Of a stretch of DNA of 19,955 nt, positions 12,929-19,955 are shown piece after piece. Origin of the DNA: Clostridia bacterium (GTDB taxonomy: Bacteria > Bacillota > Clostridia > Oscillospirales > CAG-272); the NCBI GenBank assembly GCA_017379815.1, contig JAFNVK010000039.1, positions 1 to 19,955 of the forward strand. The letters are read 5' to 3'. The notes beneath the pieces were generated by a model. The model was given only the letters and a program-made list of their open reading frames with translations, was not told the DNA's origin and ran no database searches. A program made the translations under genes and the position numbers. The first letter of the stretch is position 1. Every line of letters begins with the position of its first letter.

Positions 12929-12945
12929 TATACCAAAATGGCATA
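12929..12945. promoter_or_regulatory. Second operator half-palindrome (O2)
   Basis: TATACCA (12929-12935), three bases, TGGCATA (12939-12945). It differs from the main operator's inner 17 bp (TATACCA-N3-TGGTATA) at one position outside the spacer and its centre is 24 bp away. It lies in the leader of the minus-strand gene. Confidence 0.6.
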
Positions 12946-12950
12946 TTTTG

Positions 12951-12971
12951 ATTATACCACAATGGTATAAT
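12951..12971. promoter_or_regulatory. Main palindromic operator (O1) shared by both genes
   Basis: ATTATACCA (12951-12959), CAA, TGGTATAAT (12963-12971): a perfect 9-3-9 palindrome. Each arm contains a TGG-TATAAT extended -10, one for each direction, so a protein bound here would cover both promoters. The Xre protein encoded at 13008 is the obvious candidate ligand; this is inferred. Confidence 0.75.
12963..12971 (+). promoter_or_regulatory. Extended -10 promoter of the Xre regulator
   Basis: TGG followed by TATAAT (12966-12971). No good -35 is visible on this side, so it should be weaker than the opposing promoter and autoregulated through the shared palindrome. Confidence 0.55.
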
Positions 12972-13007
12972 AATGTCAATAGGTTTTTTATTTTTTTGGA
13001 GAGAAGT

Positions 13008-13214
13008 ATGCGATTAAGAGCTTTGCGAAAGCAGAAAAACATTTCTCAGCTGAAATTGGCCATGGATCTGAACATGAGCCAAAACAGCATCAGTCGCTAT
13101 GAAACGGGAGAGCGGGAGGCGGATTACCGCACGCTCATTCTGCTCGCGGATTATTTCGACGTTTCCATTGATTACCTGTTGGAAAGAACCGACAACCCGA
13201 AGGTGCAAAGATAA
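13008..13214 (+). CDS. Xre/Cro-CI family transcriptional regulator
   Basis: A 68-residue single-domain HTH_3 protein: 'MRLRALRKQKNISQLKLAMDLNMSQNSISRYETGER' (read as LRKQKNISQ, LAMDLNMSQNSISRYETG) contains the helix-turn-helix, followed by 'TLILLADYFDVSIDYLLERT', the standard fourth and fifth helices. There is no added sensor or dimerisation domain. GGAGAG lies 6 bases before the ATG. It is divergent from the unknown membrane protein, and both promoters lie under one palindrome, so it is probably a local repressor of that gene and of itself. A strong terminator follows within 10 bp. Confidence 0.9.
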   Translation: MRLRALRKQKNISQLKLAMDLNMSQNSISRYETGEREADYRTLILLADYFDVSIDYLLERTDNPKVQR

Positions 13215-13221
13215 ACCAAGC

Positions 13222-13260
13222 CCCCCTCGCGGCGAACTCGCCGCGAGGGGGCGTCTTTTG
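13222..13260 (+). terminator. Intrinsic terminator after the Xre regulator
   Basis: A perfect 13-bp GC-rich stem (13222-13234 with 13239-13251), AACT loop, then CGTCTTTTG. The T-run is short but the stem is very strong. Confidence 0.85.
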
Positions 13261-13333
13261 TGCACCACATCTTGCCTGCCGCTACGGAAACGGCTTTCCC
13301 ATTCTCAAAAAGCCGCGTCTTTCTTCTTCCCTC

Positions 13334-13362
13334 TTGCAATATTCCCAAAACTGTGGTACAAT
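13334..13362 (+). promoter_or_regulatory. Promoter of the ferritin-like/VIT1 gene
   Basis: TTGCAA (13334-13339), 17-bp spacer and TACAAT (13357-13362), preceded by TGTGG (extended -10). No obvious Fur-type palindrome overlaps it. Confidence 0.7.
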
Positions 13363-13373
13363 AAAGAAAAAGC

Positions 13374-13395
13374 GCGCGTTTGTGTCAAAACGCGC
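13374..13395 (+). other. Small hairpin in the 5' leader
   Basis: GCGCGTTT (13374-13381) pairs with AAACGCGC (13388-13395). It would lie at the very start of the transcript and may stabilise it; no T-run or ribosome site is involved. Confidence 0.5.
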
Positions 13396-13417
13396 ATCGA
13401 ACAGCGGAGGAAGCAAA

Positions 13418-14290
13418 ATGAAGGAACTTTCCAAGGACGTTCTCGCAACCGTCCTGCAAATGCAGCAGAACGAGCTGAACGAGAGCATCATCTATCAGCG
13501 CATCGCCAAGTTCGCCAAGGGCGAGGAAAACAAAAAGACCCTCGAGCGTCTGGCCGCCGAGGAGCGCGCACACTACGAGATCTGGAAAAGCTACACCGGC
13601 ATCGAGATGAAGCCAAAGCGCGCAAAAATTCTCAAATACACCTGGATCGCCAGGATCCTCGGCTTCACCTTTGCCGTCAAGCTGATGGAGCGCGGCGAGG
13701 AGCTCGCCCAGGATACGTACGGCAGGCTCGTGGAGGAGATCCCCGAGAGCGCACACATCCGCGAGCAGGAGGAGGAGCACGAGGCCGCCCTGCTCTCCAT
13801 GCTGGACGAGGAAAAGCTGCATTACGTCGGCAGTATGGTGCTCGGCCTTTCGGATGCGCTCGTCGAGCTTGCGGGAAGCCTTGCCGGCTTCACCTTTGCT
13901 ATGCAGAACACCAAGCTGGTGGCTCTTTCGGGACTGATCGTCGGCATTTCGGCGACCTTTTCGATGGCGTCCAGCGAATTCCTTTCGGCCAAGAGCGAGG
14001 GACGCAAGGACGCCTTCAAGTCCTGCTCCTATACGGGCATCGCGTATCTGCTGACCGTGGTAGCCCTGATCGCGCCCTACCTGCTTCTCTCACAGCCCCT
14101 GCTCGCTCTGGGCGCGATGATCGGCATCATCGTGCTGATCATTGCGGGATTCACGTACTACACCTCGGTGGCGCAGGACCTGAAATTCGGCTCGCGCTTC
14201 CTGGAGATGGCGGGCATCAGCATCGGCGTTGCCGTGATCTCCTTTTTCGTGGGCATCCTGGCCAAGGAGCTCCTCGGCGTGGACATCTGA
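13418..14290 (+). CDS. Ferritin-like domain fused to VIT1/CCC1 transporter (MbfA-type iron/manganese exporter)
   Basis: A 290-residue two-domain protein. Residues 1-130 form a four-helix erythrin/rubrerythrin-like domain with candidate metal ligands E19 or E22, E49 and H52 (EERAH), E94/E95 and the EEEH group around 118-121. Residues 138-290 hold five membrane helices of the VIT1/CCC1 family ('VLGLSDALVELAGSLAGFTFA', 'GLIVGISATFSMASSEFLSAKSE', split here for the first two). In the studied MbfA the soluble domain senses or binds iron and the membrane part exports it from the cytosol; manganese is also a known VIT substrate. GGAGGAAG lies before the ATG at 13418. It has its own promoter and terminator. 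Metal and direction are inferred from the family. Confidence 0.85.
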   Translation: MKELSKDVLATVLQMQQNELNESIIYQRIAKFAKGEENKKTLERLAAEERAHYEIWKSYTGIEMKPKRAKILKYTWIARILGFTFAVKLMERGEELAQDTYGRLVEEIPESAHIREQEEEHEAALLSMLDEEKLHYVGSMVLGLSDALVELAGSLAGFTFAMQNTKLVALSGLIVGISATFSMASSEFLSAKSEGRKDAFKSCSYTGIAYLLTVVALIAPYLLLSQPLLALGAMIGIIVLIIAGFTYYTSVAQDLKFGSRFLEMAGISIGVAVISFFVGILAKELLGVDI

Positions 14291-14334
14291 GAGAGACGCC
14301 CCCAAAAACCATCCGCAACCGTTATATGCAAAAG

Positions 14335-14367
14335 GAGCGCCCACCGCTTGGTGGGCGCTCTCGCGTT
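14335..14367. terminator. Bidirectional terminator between the VIT1-type and MalK-type genes
   Basis: A perfect 11-bp stem (14335-14345 with 14350-14360), GCTT loop, then TCGCGTTTT on the plus strand and CTTTT on the minus strand. It separates two convergent genes. Confidence 0.85.
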
Positions 14368-14377
14368 TTGTCAGGGA

Positions 14378-16267
14378 TCACACGATGATGATGTCAATGG
14401 TCTTATCCTTAATGGTCACGGCTTCCACGGGCACGGTCACGTCAACCGTTTCGCCAACGCTTCCGTCGTATGCCACGATCAGTCTTTGACCGTATGCATC
14501 GATCACGGCGTACTTGGCGCGGCCATAGTCCAGGACCTCAAGAACCTTACCAACCAGAACGTTTTCTGCGCCCTCGGTATGAGGTGCCACACGGAGATCC
14601 TTCGCCTCCACCACGTATTCCAGAGGCGTATGGAAGATCTTATTGCCCTTGCAAGCAAACACCTTTTCGCAAATGCTGTCGGTGGGCACGAGCCTTGCCT
14701 CGCCAACGTTCATGTAGAAGTGGTAGAACTTGCGGGATTCGTCCTTCACCTTGGAGAAGGTACCGTCAAGGGTGTTGGTGAGGTTGAGGGGTGCAACGCC
14801 GAGCGATTCGATCGCCATTTGCGTAAAGTCGATATCGAACGCAACCTCGTCACCGACCGCAAATCTTGCACTTCCCTCCTCCAGGGAGAAGAGCGTCAGC
14901 TCGCCGACCGTGAGGAAATAAAGCGTCTTGCCGCCGATGGCTTCGATCCACTGCACCCTTGCCCGTCCGTTGCCCTCACCAAGGGTGAGCGCGCCGACAG
15001 GCATCGAGATCTCGGCGTCGGTGCTGTCCGCACAGCTGACTGCGGCGGGCAGAGCAAAGCGCTGATCGGCAAAGCCAAGCACACCGCCCGCAACCGATGC
15101 CCGGATCACGTTGACCTCGGGAATTCTGCGGCGAATGCTCTTCTCGGTGTCCTTGTCGAAGACGTGGAACTTGCGGCGGGAGATCTCAATATCGATCACG
15201 TCACCGCGGCGAACCTCGGTGTCGGGGTCTGCCTTGATGATGATCGCTCCGCTCTGTGCATCGGGCGTTTCCGGATTGAGGTTTGCATAGATCAAGGTTT
15301 CGCCGCCAAGCACCTCGACCACGCTGACGACCGCCTTGGCAGGAGCCCAGGAGCCATCGTTGTAGTTGTTCTTGTTATACACGCGAACGTCGTCGGGACG
15401 AATACCAAATACGATCCTGTGTGCGCCGTCCATGTACTTGACGGGGATCTTATCCGCCTGCACGTACTTCATCTCGATGTTGGTTCCGCAATCGAGCGAG
15501 AAACGAACGTCATCGCCCGTTTTGGTGACGGTGCCGTCAAAGAAGTTCATCTGAGGCGTGCCGATAAAGCCGGCGACGAACATATTGTCCGGATATTTGT
15601 ACAGGTTGATCGGCGTATCGATCTGCTGCACAAATCCATCCTTCATCACGACGATACGGGAGCCCATCGTCATGGCCTCCACCTGGTCGTGGGTAACGTA
15701 GATAAAGGTCGTGCCAAGCTTTTCGTGCAAGCGGGAGATCTCCGCTCTCATGGCGGCACGCAGCTTTGCATCCAGGTTGGAAAGCGGCTCGTCGAGCAGG
15801 AATACCTTGGGCTGGCGAACGATCGCGCGTCCGAGTGCAACTCTTTGGCGCTGACCGCCCGAGAGAGCCTTGGGCTTTCGCTCAAGATACTCGGTGATGC
15901 CGAGGATCTCGGCGGCCTCCATGACCTTTTCGTGGATCTGATCGTTGGGCATATGAATGGTGCGCAAGGAGAACGCCATATTCTCATACACGCTCATATG
16001 CGGATAAAGAGCATAGTTCTGGAACACCATGGCGATGTTTCTGTCCTTGGGCTCAAAATCGTTCACGATCTCATTATCGATACGGAGCTCGCCTGCAGTG
16101 ATCTCCTCCAGTCCCGCGATCATGCGCAGCGTGGTGGACTTGCCGCAGCCGGAAGGACCGACGAACACGATAAATTCCTTGTCGTCAATATCCATACAGA
16201 AGTCGTTTACTGCCTTGACGCCTCCGTCGTATACTTTGAAAATATGTTTGAGTGACAAGCTTGCCAT
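14378..16267 (-). CDS. MalK/MsmX-type sugar ABC transporter ATPase with long C-terminal extension
   Basis: A 629-residue ATPase. The nucleotide-binding domain (1-240) is complete: Walker A GPSGCGKST (37-45), Q-loop Q83, signature LSGGQ (135-139), Walker B VFLLDE (155-160), D-loop SNLD and H-loop H193. Residues 241 to about 375 are the usual MalK-type regulatory OB/TOBE region ('FGIRPDDVRVY'). Typical MalK or MsmX proteins stop there, near 370 residues; this one continues for about 250 more. The extension has further TOBE-like patterns ('GKTLYFLTVGELTLFSLEEG...VGDEVAFDID' and 'GRAKYAVIDAYGQRLIVAYDGSVGETVDVTVP', quoted in part). It is the last gene of the maltodextrin operon, 12 bp after the amylase, with AAGGAG upstream. 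It powers the MalF-MalG pair and possibly other importers. Confidence 0.9.
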   Translation of the reverse strand: MASLSLKHIFKVYDGGVKAVNDFCMDIDDKEFIVFVGPSGCGKSTTLRMIAGLEEITAGELRIDNEIVNDFEPKDRNIAMVFQNYALYPHMSVYENMAFSLRTIHMPNDQIHEKVMEAAEILGITEYLERKPKALSGGQRQRVALGRAIVRQPKVFLLDEPLSNLDAKLRAAMRAEISRLHEKLGTTFIYVTHDQVEAMTMGSRIVVMKDGFVQQIDTPINLYKYPDNMFVAGFIGTPQMNFFDGTVTKTGDDVRFSLDCGTNIEMKYVQADKIPVKYMDGAHRIVFGIRPDDVRVYNKNNYNDGSWAPAKAVVSVVEVLGGETLIYANLNPETPDAQSGAIIIKADPDTEVRRGDVIDIEISRRKFHVFDKDTEKSIRRRIPEVNVIRASVAGGVLGFADQRFALPAAVSCADSTDAEISMPVGALTLGEGNGRARVQWIEAIGGKTLYFLTVGELTLFSLEEGSARFAVGDEVAFDIDFTQMAIESLGVAPLNLTNTLDGTFSKVKDESRKFYHFYMNVGEARLVPTDSICEKVFACKGNKIFHTPLEYVVEAKDLRVAPHTEGAENVLVGKVLEVLDYGRAKYAVIDAYGQRLIVAYDGSVGETVDVTVPVEAVTIKDKTIDIIIV

Positions 16268-16279
16268 ACAAGTTTCTCC

Positions 16280-17860
16280 TTACTTAAAGATTGCGATCGA
16301 TTGCGGCGGCATCACGAGCTCTCCGCTCTCGTTGAAAGAAAATTCTCCGCCCGCGGCGTAAAGCGCACCGACAAGCTCGGTATAACCAAGCAGGTCCTTG
16401 TCCAGCGTTACCGTCTGTTCAAAAATATCCGTATTGAATACGATGGTGATCTTTTCGCCTTGATATTCCTTGGTGATGACGCAGATATAGCCGTTCTGTC
16501 CTTCGGGATAATAGGTTACCTTTCCGCGCGCAATAGACGGGAAACGGTTGCGCAGCTCCATAGCGGCCTTGTAATAGTTGAGAATGCTGTCAGCATCCGC
16601 CGCCTGCTCCGCTACCGAGGGATAGTAATAAGACGTTTCATCGACCGGGGTGTTTTCGGGCGGGAGATAGCAATGGCCCTCATAGATGTTTTTGGCTTCC
16701 CATTTCATGGCGATCCGCTTTGCGGGGTCGGAGTTGTTCCCCCCCTTGCTGATCATGCCGATCTCCTCGCCATAGTAAACGAACGTGCCGCCGTTCATCA
16801 TGGAGAGCACACCGGCCGCCATTTTGACGTTTTCCATGCCGCCGATAAAGCTGCCGGGACGCATCGTGTCGTGATTGCCCAGGAAGGGCGCGAGGATCGC
16901 GTCACTGCCGTAGGTCTCCTGCAGCTGCATAAACAGCTGGCCAATGGCCTTTCCGCTGCTGTTTTTCACTGCGGGCACAATGCTGCCGCCTGCCTGCGAG
17001 GCGGTAAAGAGGAAGAAGCTATCGCAGCCGCTCTCGTAATAGCGGTTGATGAGGTAATCGCTGCCTACCCAGGCTTCACCGACAATGTAAGCCGAGGGCT
17101 TAATTGCCTTTGCCTCGGTATTGAGCCAGGAAAGAAAGGCGACGTTCTTGTCCACGTTGCCCGTGTAGTAGCTGGTCACCGCATCCAGACGAAAGCCGTC
17201 AACGTTATACTCGGTCAACCAGAAGCTCATGATCTGCTTGATCTCGCGACGAACGCTCTCACTGTCAAGGTTCAGATCCGGCATACCGCTCCAAAACTGA
17301 CCCTCGTAAGCATACTGCGTGCCGTTGACACTGTGATACGCGCCGTCCTTGTTGGTTTTGAAGTTGTAAAAATCGCCGCGCTCGCCGCCGGGCTCGCCGT
17401 GCGTGCGAATGTAGCTGCACGCCTCAAGGAACCACGGGTGACCGTCGCTCGTATGGTTGACCACCAAGTCTATGATCACGCGAATGCCTCGCTTGTGTGC
17501 CTCGTCAACCAGAGTCTTGAAATCGTCGAGCGTGCCGTATTGCGGATCGATCGCATAATAGTCGGTCACGTCGTATTTGTGATAGGTGGGCGAGGGATGA
17601 ATGGGCATCAGCCAAATGCCGTTGAAGCCCATCTCCTTGATGTAATCAAGCTTTGCGGTTACGCCGTTGAGGTCACCGATACCGTCGTTGTTCGTATCGT
17701 AAAAGCTGTACACGAAGATCTCGTACCAGTTGCGGTAGTTATCGTCAATGATGTTCAGCGTGACCTTTTCTTCGTCCCCGGGCTCCTTGCGGCAAGCCGA
17801 GAGAGAAAGCGCGCCAAGAAGAAGCGAAACCAGCAAAAGAAGAGAAAGAAGTCTTTTCAT
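16280..17860 (-). CDS. Lipoprotein alpha-amylase family enzyme (GH13)
   Basis: A 526-residue surface enzyme. The signal peptide ends in the lipobox L20-S21-A22-C23, so Cys23 is lipidated and the protein is anchored outside the membrane. The GH13 barrel shows 'DLVVNH' (131-136), the nucleophile D226 in 'GFRLDAV', the acid/base E262 in 'GEAW' and D331 in 'GNHD'. A small beta domain ends the protein. The enzyme would cut alpha-1,4-glucans or maltodextrins; neopullulanase or maltogenic activity cannot be excluded. The start has AAGGAGG 6 bases upstream and lies 10 bp after the MalG stop. Its place between permease and ATPase ties hydrolysis to uptake. Confidence 0.92.
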   Translation of the reverse strand: MKRLLSLLLLVSLLLGALSLSACRKEPGDEEKVTLNIIDDNYRNWYEIFVYSFYDTNNDGIGDLNGVTAKLDYIKEMGFNGIWLMPIHPSPTYHKYDVTDYYAIDPQYGTLDDFKTLVDEAHKRGIRVIIDLVVNHTSDGHPWFLEACSYIRTHGEPGGERGDFYNFKTNKDGAYHSVNGTQYAYEGQFWSGMPDLNLDSESVRREIKQIMSFWLTEYNVDGFRLDAVTSYYTGNVDKNVAFLSWLNTEAKAIKPSAYIVGEAWVGSDYLINRYYESGCDSFFLFTASQAGGSIVPAVKNSSGKAIGQLFMQLQETYGSDAILAPFLGNHDTMRPGSFIGGMENVKMAAGVLSMMNGGTFVYYGEEIGMISKGGNNSDPAKRIAMKWEAKNIYEGHCYLPPENTPVDETSYYYPSVAEQAADADSILNYYKAAMELRNRFPSIARGKVTYYPEGQNGYICVITKEYQGEKITIVFNTDIFEQTVTLDKDLLGYTELVGALYAAGGEFSFNESGELVMPPQSIAIFK

Positions 17861-17870
17861 GTATTCCTCC

Positions 17871-18851
17871 TTATCCCTTCACTGCTCCGCCGGTAACCCC
17901 CTCAACGTAGTACTTTTGCAACCACATAAAGAGTCCGGTAATGGGCGTTGCCACGATAACGGCCGCCGCGCAGAAGGTGGTGAAATACTGTTGGATCATT
18001 TCACGCTCAAGCCATTTATACATACCGAGAGAAACGGTATACATTCCCGTATCGGGTACGCCTGCCATGATGTAGGAAACGAAGATGTAATCGCACCACG
18101 GAGAAATAAAGGACGTGAGAATGGTGTAAATGATAATGGATTTGCTCAACGGAAGAATGATCTTGTAGAAGGTTCTGAAGCGGGATGCTCCGTCGATGCG
18201 CGCCGCCTCGTCCAAGGATTTGGGAACGGTATCGAAAAATCCCTTTGCAATGTAGTAGCTGAGCGCCGCACCGGCAGAGTAAACGATGATCAGGCTCAGG
18301 TGAGATTGGTAGTTGTCGGGCAACAGAATCTTGAGCAGGAAGTAGACTGCCGACATGCTCATAAAGCCCGGAAACATACCAAGCACGAGCATAACGTTCA
18401 TCATCGGCTTTCTCGCCTTAAACTTCATGCGGCTGAACACGTATGCCACGGAAAGCACGAAGATCGCCGTGATGATGCAGCTGCAAACCGCAATCAGCAG
18501 CGTGTTGCCGTACCATTGCAAAAACTTGGTCTCGGTAAACAGTCTCTTGTAGTTATCCAGCGTCCATTCCTGCGGAAAGAAGGTAGGCGACCACGCACCC
18601 GGCTCCTTGCGGAAGGATTGAACGAGCAGATAGAACAGAGGAATGATCCAAAGAATGGAGAGAACGGTAAGCACGATCTGCCCCACGGTATCTCCGAAGA
18701 TCCTTCTGAAGCGCATTCCGCCGCGGCGCTTTTTCTTGGGCTTGCCGCGCTCGAGCTCCGCTTCCATTTTGTCGATCTTTTGCCAGTTGGTAAGCTCTTT
18801 TGCCTCTTGCGAAGCCGCTTTTTGACGTTCAAGCTGTTTGTTCGTACTCAT
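17871..18851 (-). CDS. MalG-type sugar ABC transporter permease
   Basis: A 326-residue inner-membrane permease. A charged cytoplasmic N-terminus of about 45 residues, with a basic PKKKRRGG stretch, precedes six predicted helices. The coupling motif is 'EAARIDGASRFRTFYKIILPL', the EAA loop that contacts the ATPase. The C-terminus ends near 'YVEGVTGGAVKG', typical of MalG. The ATG overlaps the upstream permease stop by 4 bp (ATGA) and AAGGAG lies before it. The N-terminal extension is longer than in E. coli MalG. Confidence 0.9.
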   Translation of the reverse strand: MSTNKQLERQKAASQEAKELTNWQKIDKMEAELERGKPKKKRRGGMRFRRIFGDTVGQIVLTVLSILWIIPLFYLLVQSFRKEPGAWSPTFFPQEWTLDNYKRLFTETKFLQWYGNTLLIAVCSCIITAIFVLSVAYVFSRMKFKARKPMMNVMLVLGMFPGFMSMSAVYFLLKILLPDNYQSHLSLIIVYSAGAALSYYIAKGFFDTVPKSLDEAARIDGASRFRTFYKIILPLSKSIIIYTILTSFISPWCDYIFVSYIMAGVPDTGMYTVSLGMYKWLEREMIQQYFTTFCAAAVIVATPITGLFMWLQKYYVEGVTGGAVKG

Positions 18852-19955
18852 TGGAAATTATCCTCTCCTTTCACCGCCGAGGACTTATTGTAGACGATAA
18901 GGCTAAACGTGGCGGAAATGACAAACACCAGAATACCGATAACCGATGCCAGTTTGTAGTTGCGATCGGCACCGAGGGAGAGCTTATACAACCACGTGAT
19001 CAGCAGATCCGTTCCCTTTGCGCCGTCGGTATACAGCATAATATCGCCGGGGCCGCCGCCGCTGAGCAGGTAGATCACGTTAAAGTTGTTGATGTTGCCG
19101 ATAAACTGCGTAATCAGATACGGGCCTGTGACGAATAACATATAAGGAAGCGTGATCTTGAAGAAGCGGCGCGCGGGAGATGCTCCGTCGATGCGGGCCG
19201 ACTCGTAAAGATCGCTCGGAATGTTCATCAGGATACCCGAGCACATCAGCATACTGTAAGGAACACCGATCCACATATTAACAATAACGATGCAGATACG
19301 CGTGGTGTTAATATCGATACCAAACTTAAGATGGAAATCGAACAGACGCTCGATGAGCTGCGTGATAATGCCGCCGCCCGAGCCGAGAATACCGCCGCCG
19401 GTATCCAGCATTTTGGACATGATCAACAGAGAAACGAACTGCGGGACGGCAATGGTGGCAACAAACAGGGTGCGGTAAAGCTTTTTGAGCTTGATCCCCT
19501 TGCGGTTGATCAGCATGGCCAGCAGCATGCCAAAGATGTAGCTGGTGAAGGTGGCAAGAACCGCCCAGATCAGCGTCCACGCAAGCACACGCCAAAAGGT
19601 TGCGCCAAGGGTACTGTTGCCCGAGAAAAGCTCCTTGAAGTTGTCAAAGCCAACCCAATGGAACAAACGCGAGGGGACCTCGTGCGCCGCATCGTAGTTG
19701 GTGAATGCGATCAGGATCATGGTCACCAACGGGATAACGGTAAACACGAACAGGCCAACCATCGGCAAAGAGAGCAGCGTCAGGTGGAATTTGTTATCCA
19801 GCAGGTCGTTCACATCCTTGCCAAAGCTCTTCGGCTTTTTGCCAATGATGCGGCACTGCTCCAGCTCGTAGCTTTCTTTGGTCGAAGCCAGGTAAACGAT
19901 GCTGAAGAAAATGATCACAAACAGGGTCAGAATGCCGTACAGAAGGATGAGAAAC
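18848..19955 (-). CDS. MalF-type sugar ABC transporter permease (5' end cut by window)
   Basis: An open frame of at least 368 codons continues to the right edge. A GTG at 19918 could be called as a start, but the frame upstream is open and encodes more of a hydrophobic helix (FLILLYGILTLFVIIFF), so the true start is outside the window. The protein has an N-terminal membrane hairpin, a cytoplasmic linker, then the permease core from about 'LTLLSLPMVGLFVFTVIPL'. The EAA loop reads 'ESARIDGASPARRFFKITLPYM'. It pairs with the MalG-type protein. A substrate-binding protein would be expected upstream and is not visible. Confidence 0.9.
   Translation of the reverse strand, partial: FLILLYGILTLFVIIFFSIVYLASTKESYELEQCRIIGKKPKSFGKDVNDLLDNKFHLTLLSLPMVGLFVFTVIPLVTMILIAFTNYDAAHEVPSRLFHWVGFDNFKELFSGNSTLGATFWRVLAWTLIWAVLATFTSYIFGMLLAMLINRKGIKLKKLYRTLFVATIAVPQFVSLLIMSKMLDTGGGILGSGGGIITQLIERLFDFHLKFGIDINTTRICIVIVNMWIGVPYSMLMCSGILMNIPSDLYESARIDGASPARRFFKITLPYMLFVTGPYLITQFIGNINNFNVIYLLSGGGPGDIMLYTDGAKGTDLLITWLYKLSLGADRNYKLASVIGILVFVISATFSLIVYNKSSAVKGEDNFQ

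Larger units (their letters stand above)
12951..12979 (-). promoter_or_regulatory. Consensus promoter of the unknown membrane protein
   Basis: Minus-strand TTGACA (12979-12974), 17-bp spacer and TATAAT (12956-12951), with an extended -10. This is the best sigma-A match in the window, fitting a gene that is normally repressed. Confidence 0.85.

Noticed and set aside
14348..16255. 635-codon plus-strand open frame
   Set aside because: Antisense to the complete MalK-type ATPase, low-complexity His/Val-rich product, no start signal.
16301..17896. 531-codon plus-strand open frame
   Set aside because: Antisense to the GH13 amylase, whose catalytic residues are all intact.

Overview
The window looks like a chromosomal segment of an anaerobic, endospore-forming Firmicute of class Clostridia, probably an uncultured gut-type Oscillospirales or Christensenellales relative. 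The pointers are a SCIFF peptide with its radical-SAM maturase (a near-universal clostridial marker), the sporulation signalling protein SpoIIR, sigma-A promoters with extended -10 elements, strong Shine-Dalgarno sequences, and GC-rich genes separated by AT-rich gaps. The species cannot be fixed from the sequence. No rRNA, tRNA, CRISPR array, transposase or phage gene was seen.

Layout. 1-252: 5' part of an unknown membrane protein (minus), behind a promoter with two tandem 11-bp repeats. 630-2098: UPF0324/YeiH-type membrane protein and thioredoxin (plus), each with its own promoter, ending in a bidirectional terminator. 2189-5173 (minus): SCIFF peptide, CteB-like maturase and an Orn/Lys/Arg-decarboxylase-family PLP enzyme that overlaps the maturase by 4 bp. 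5174-5774: about 600 bp without a gene, holding three REP-like palindromic units, a long A/T hairpin, GC hairpins and a direct repeat. 5775-8205 (minus): spoIIR, nrnA, rbfA and a 76-residue membrane protein. 8420-11480 (plus): prmC, ddl, hemW, then a 43-44-bp triple repeat that overlaps the hemW stop. 11676-12273: DUF1292 protein, a probable 6S RNA and a terminator. 12293-13214: a divergent, comparatively AT-rich pair (unknown membrane protein and Xre regulator) sharing a palindromic operator. 13418-14290: ferritin-like/VIT1 fusion (MbfA type). 14378-19955 (minus): maltodextrin-type operon with two permeases (the first cut by the window end), a lipoprotein alpha-amylase and an unusually long MalK-type ATPase.

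How the parts work together. The right-hand operon would trim alpha-glucans at the cell surface and import the oligosaccharides by ABC transport. The central genes are housekeeping (ribosome maturation, nano-RNA turnover, release-factor methylation, D-Ala-D-Ala synthesis, haem handling). SpoIIR links the forespore to sigma-E activation in the mother cell.

The most unusual points are: (1) the SCIFF peptide has a seventh cysteine and a glycine where the characterised homologue has its crosslinked threonine, and its maturase is translationally coupled to a PLP decarboxylase-like protein; (2) spoIIR is preceded by a 12-bp-stem hairpin whose 3' arm contains the Shine-Dalgarno, with a sigma-F-like promoter placed so that its transcript would start inside the loop; (3) the divergent Xre module with its shared operator; (4) the 629-residue MalK-like ATPase with a C-terminal extension of about 250 residues.
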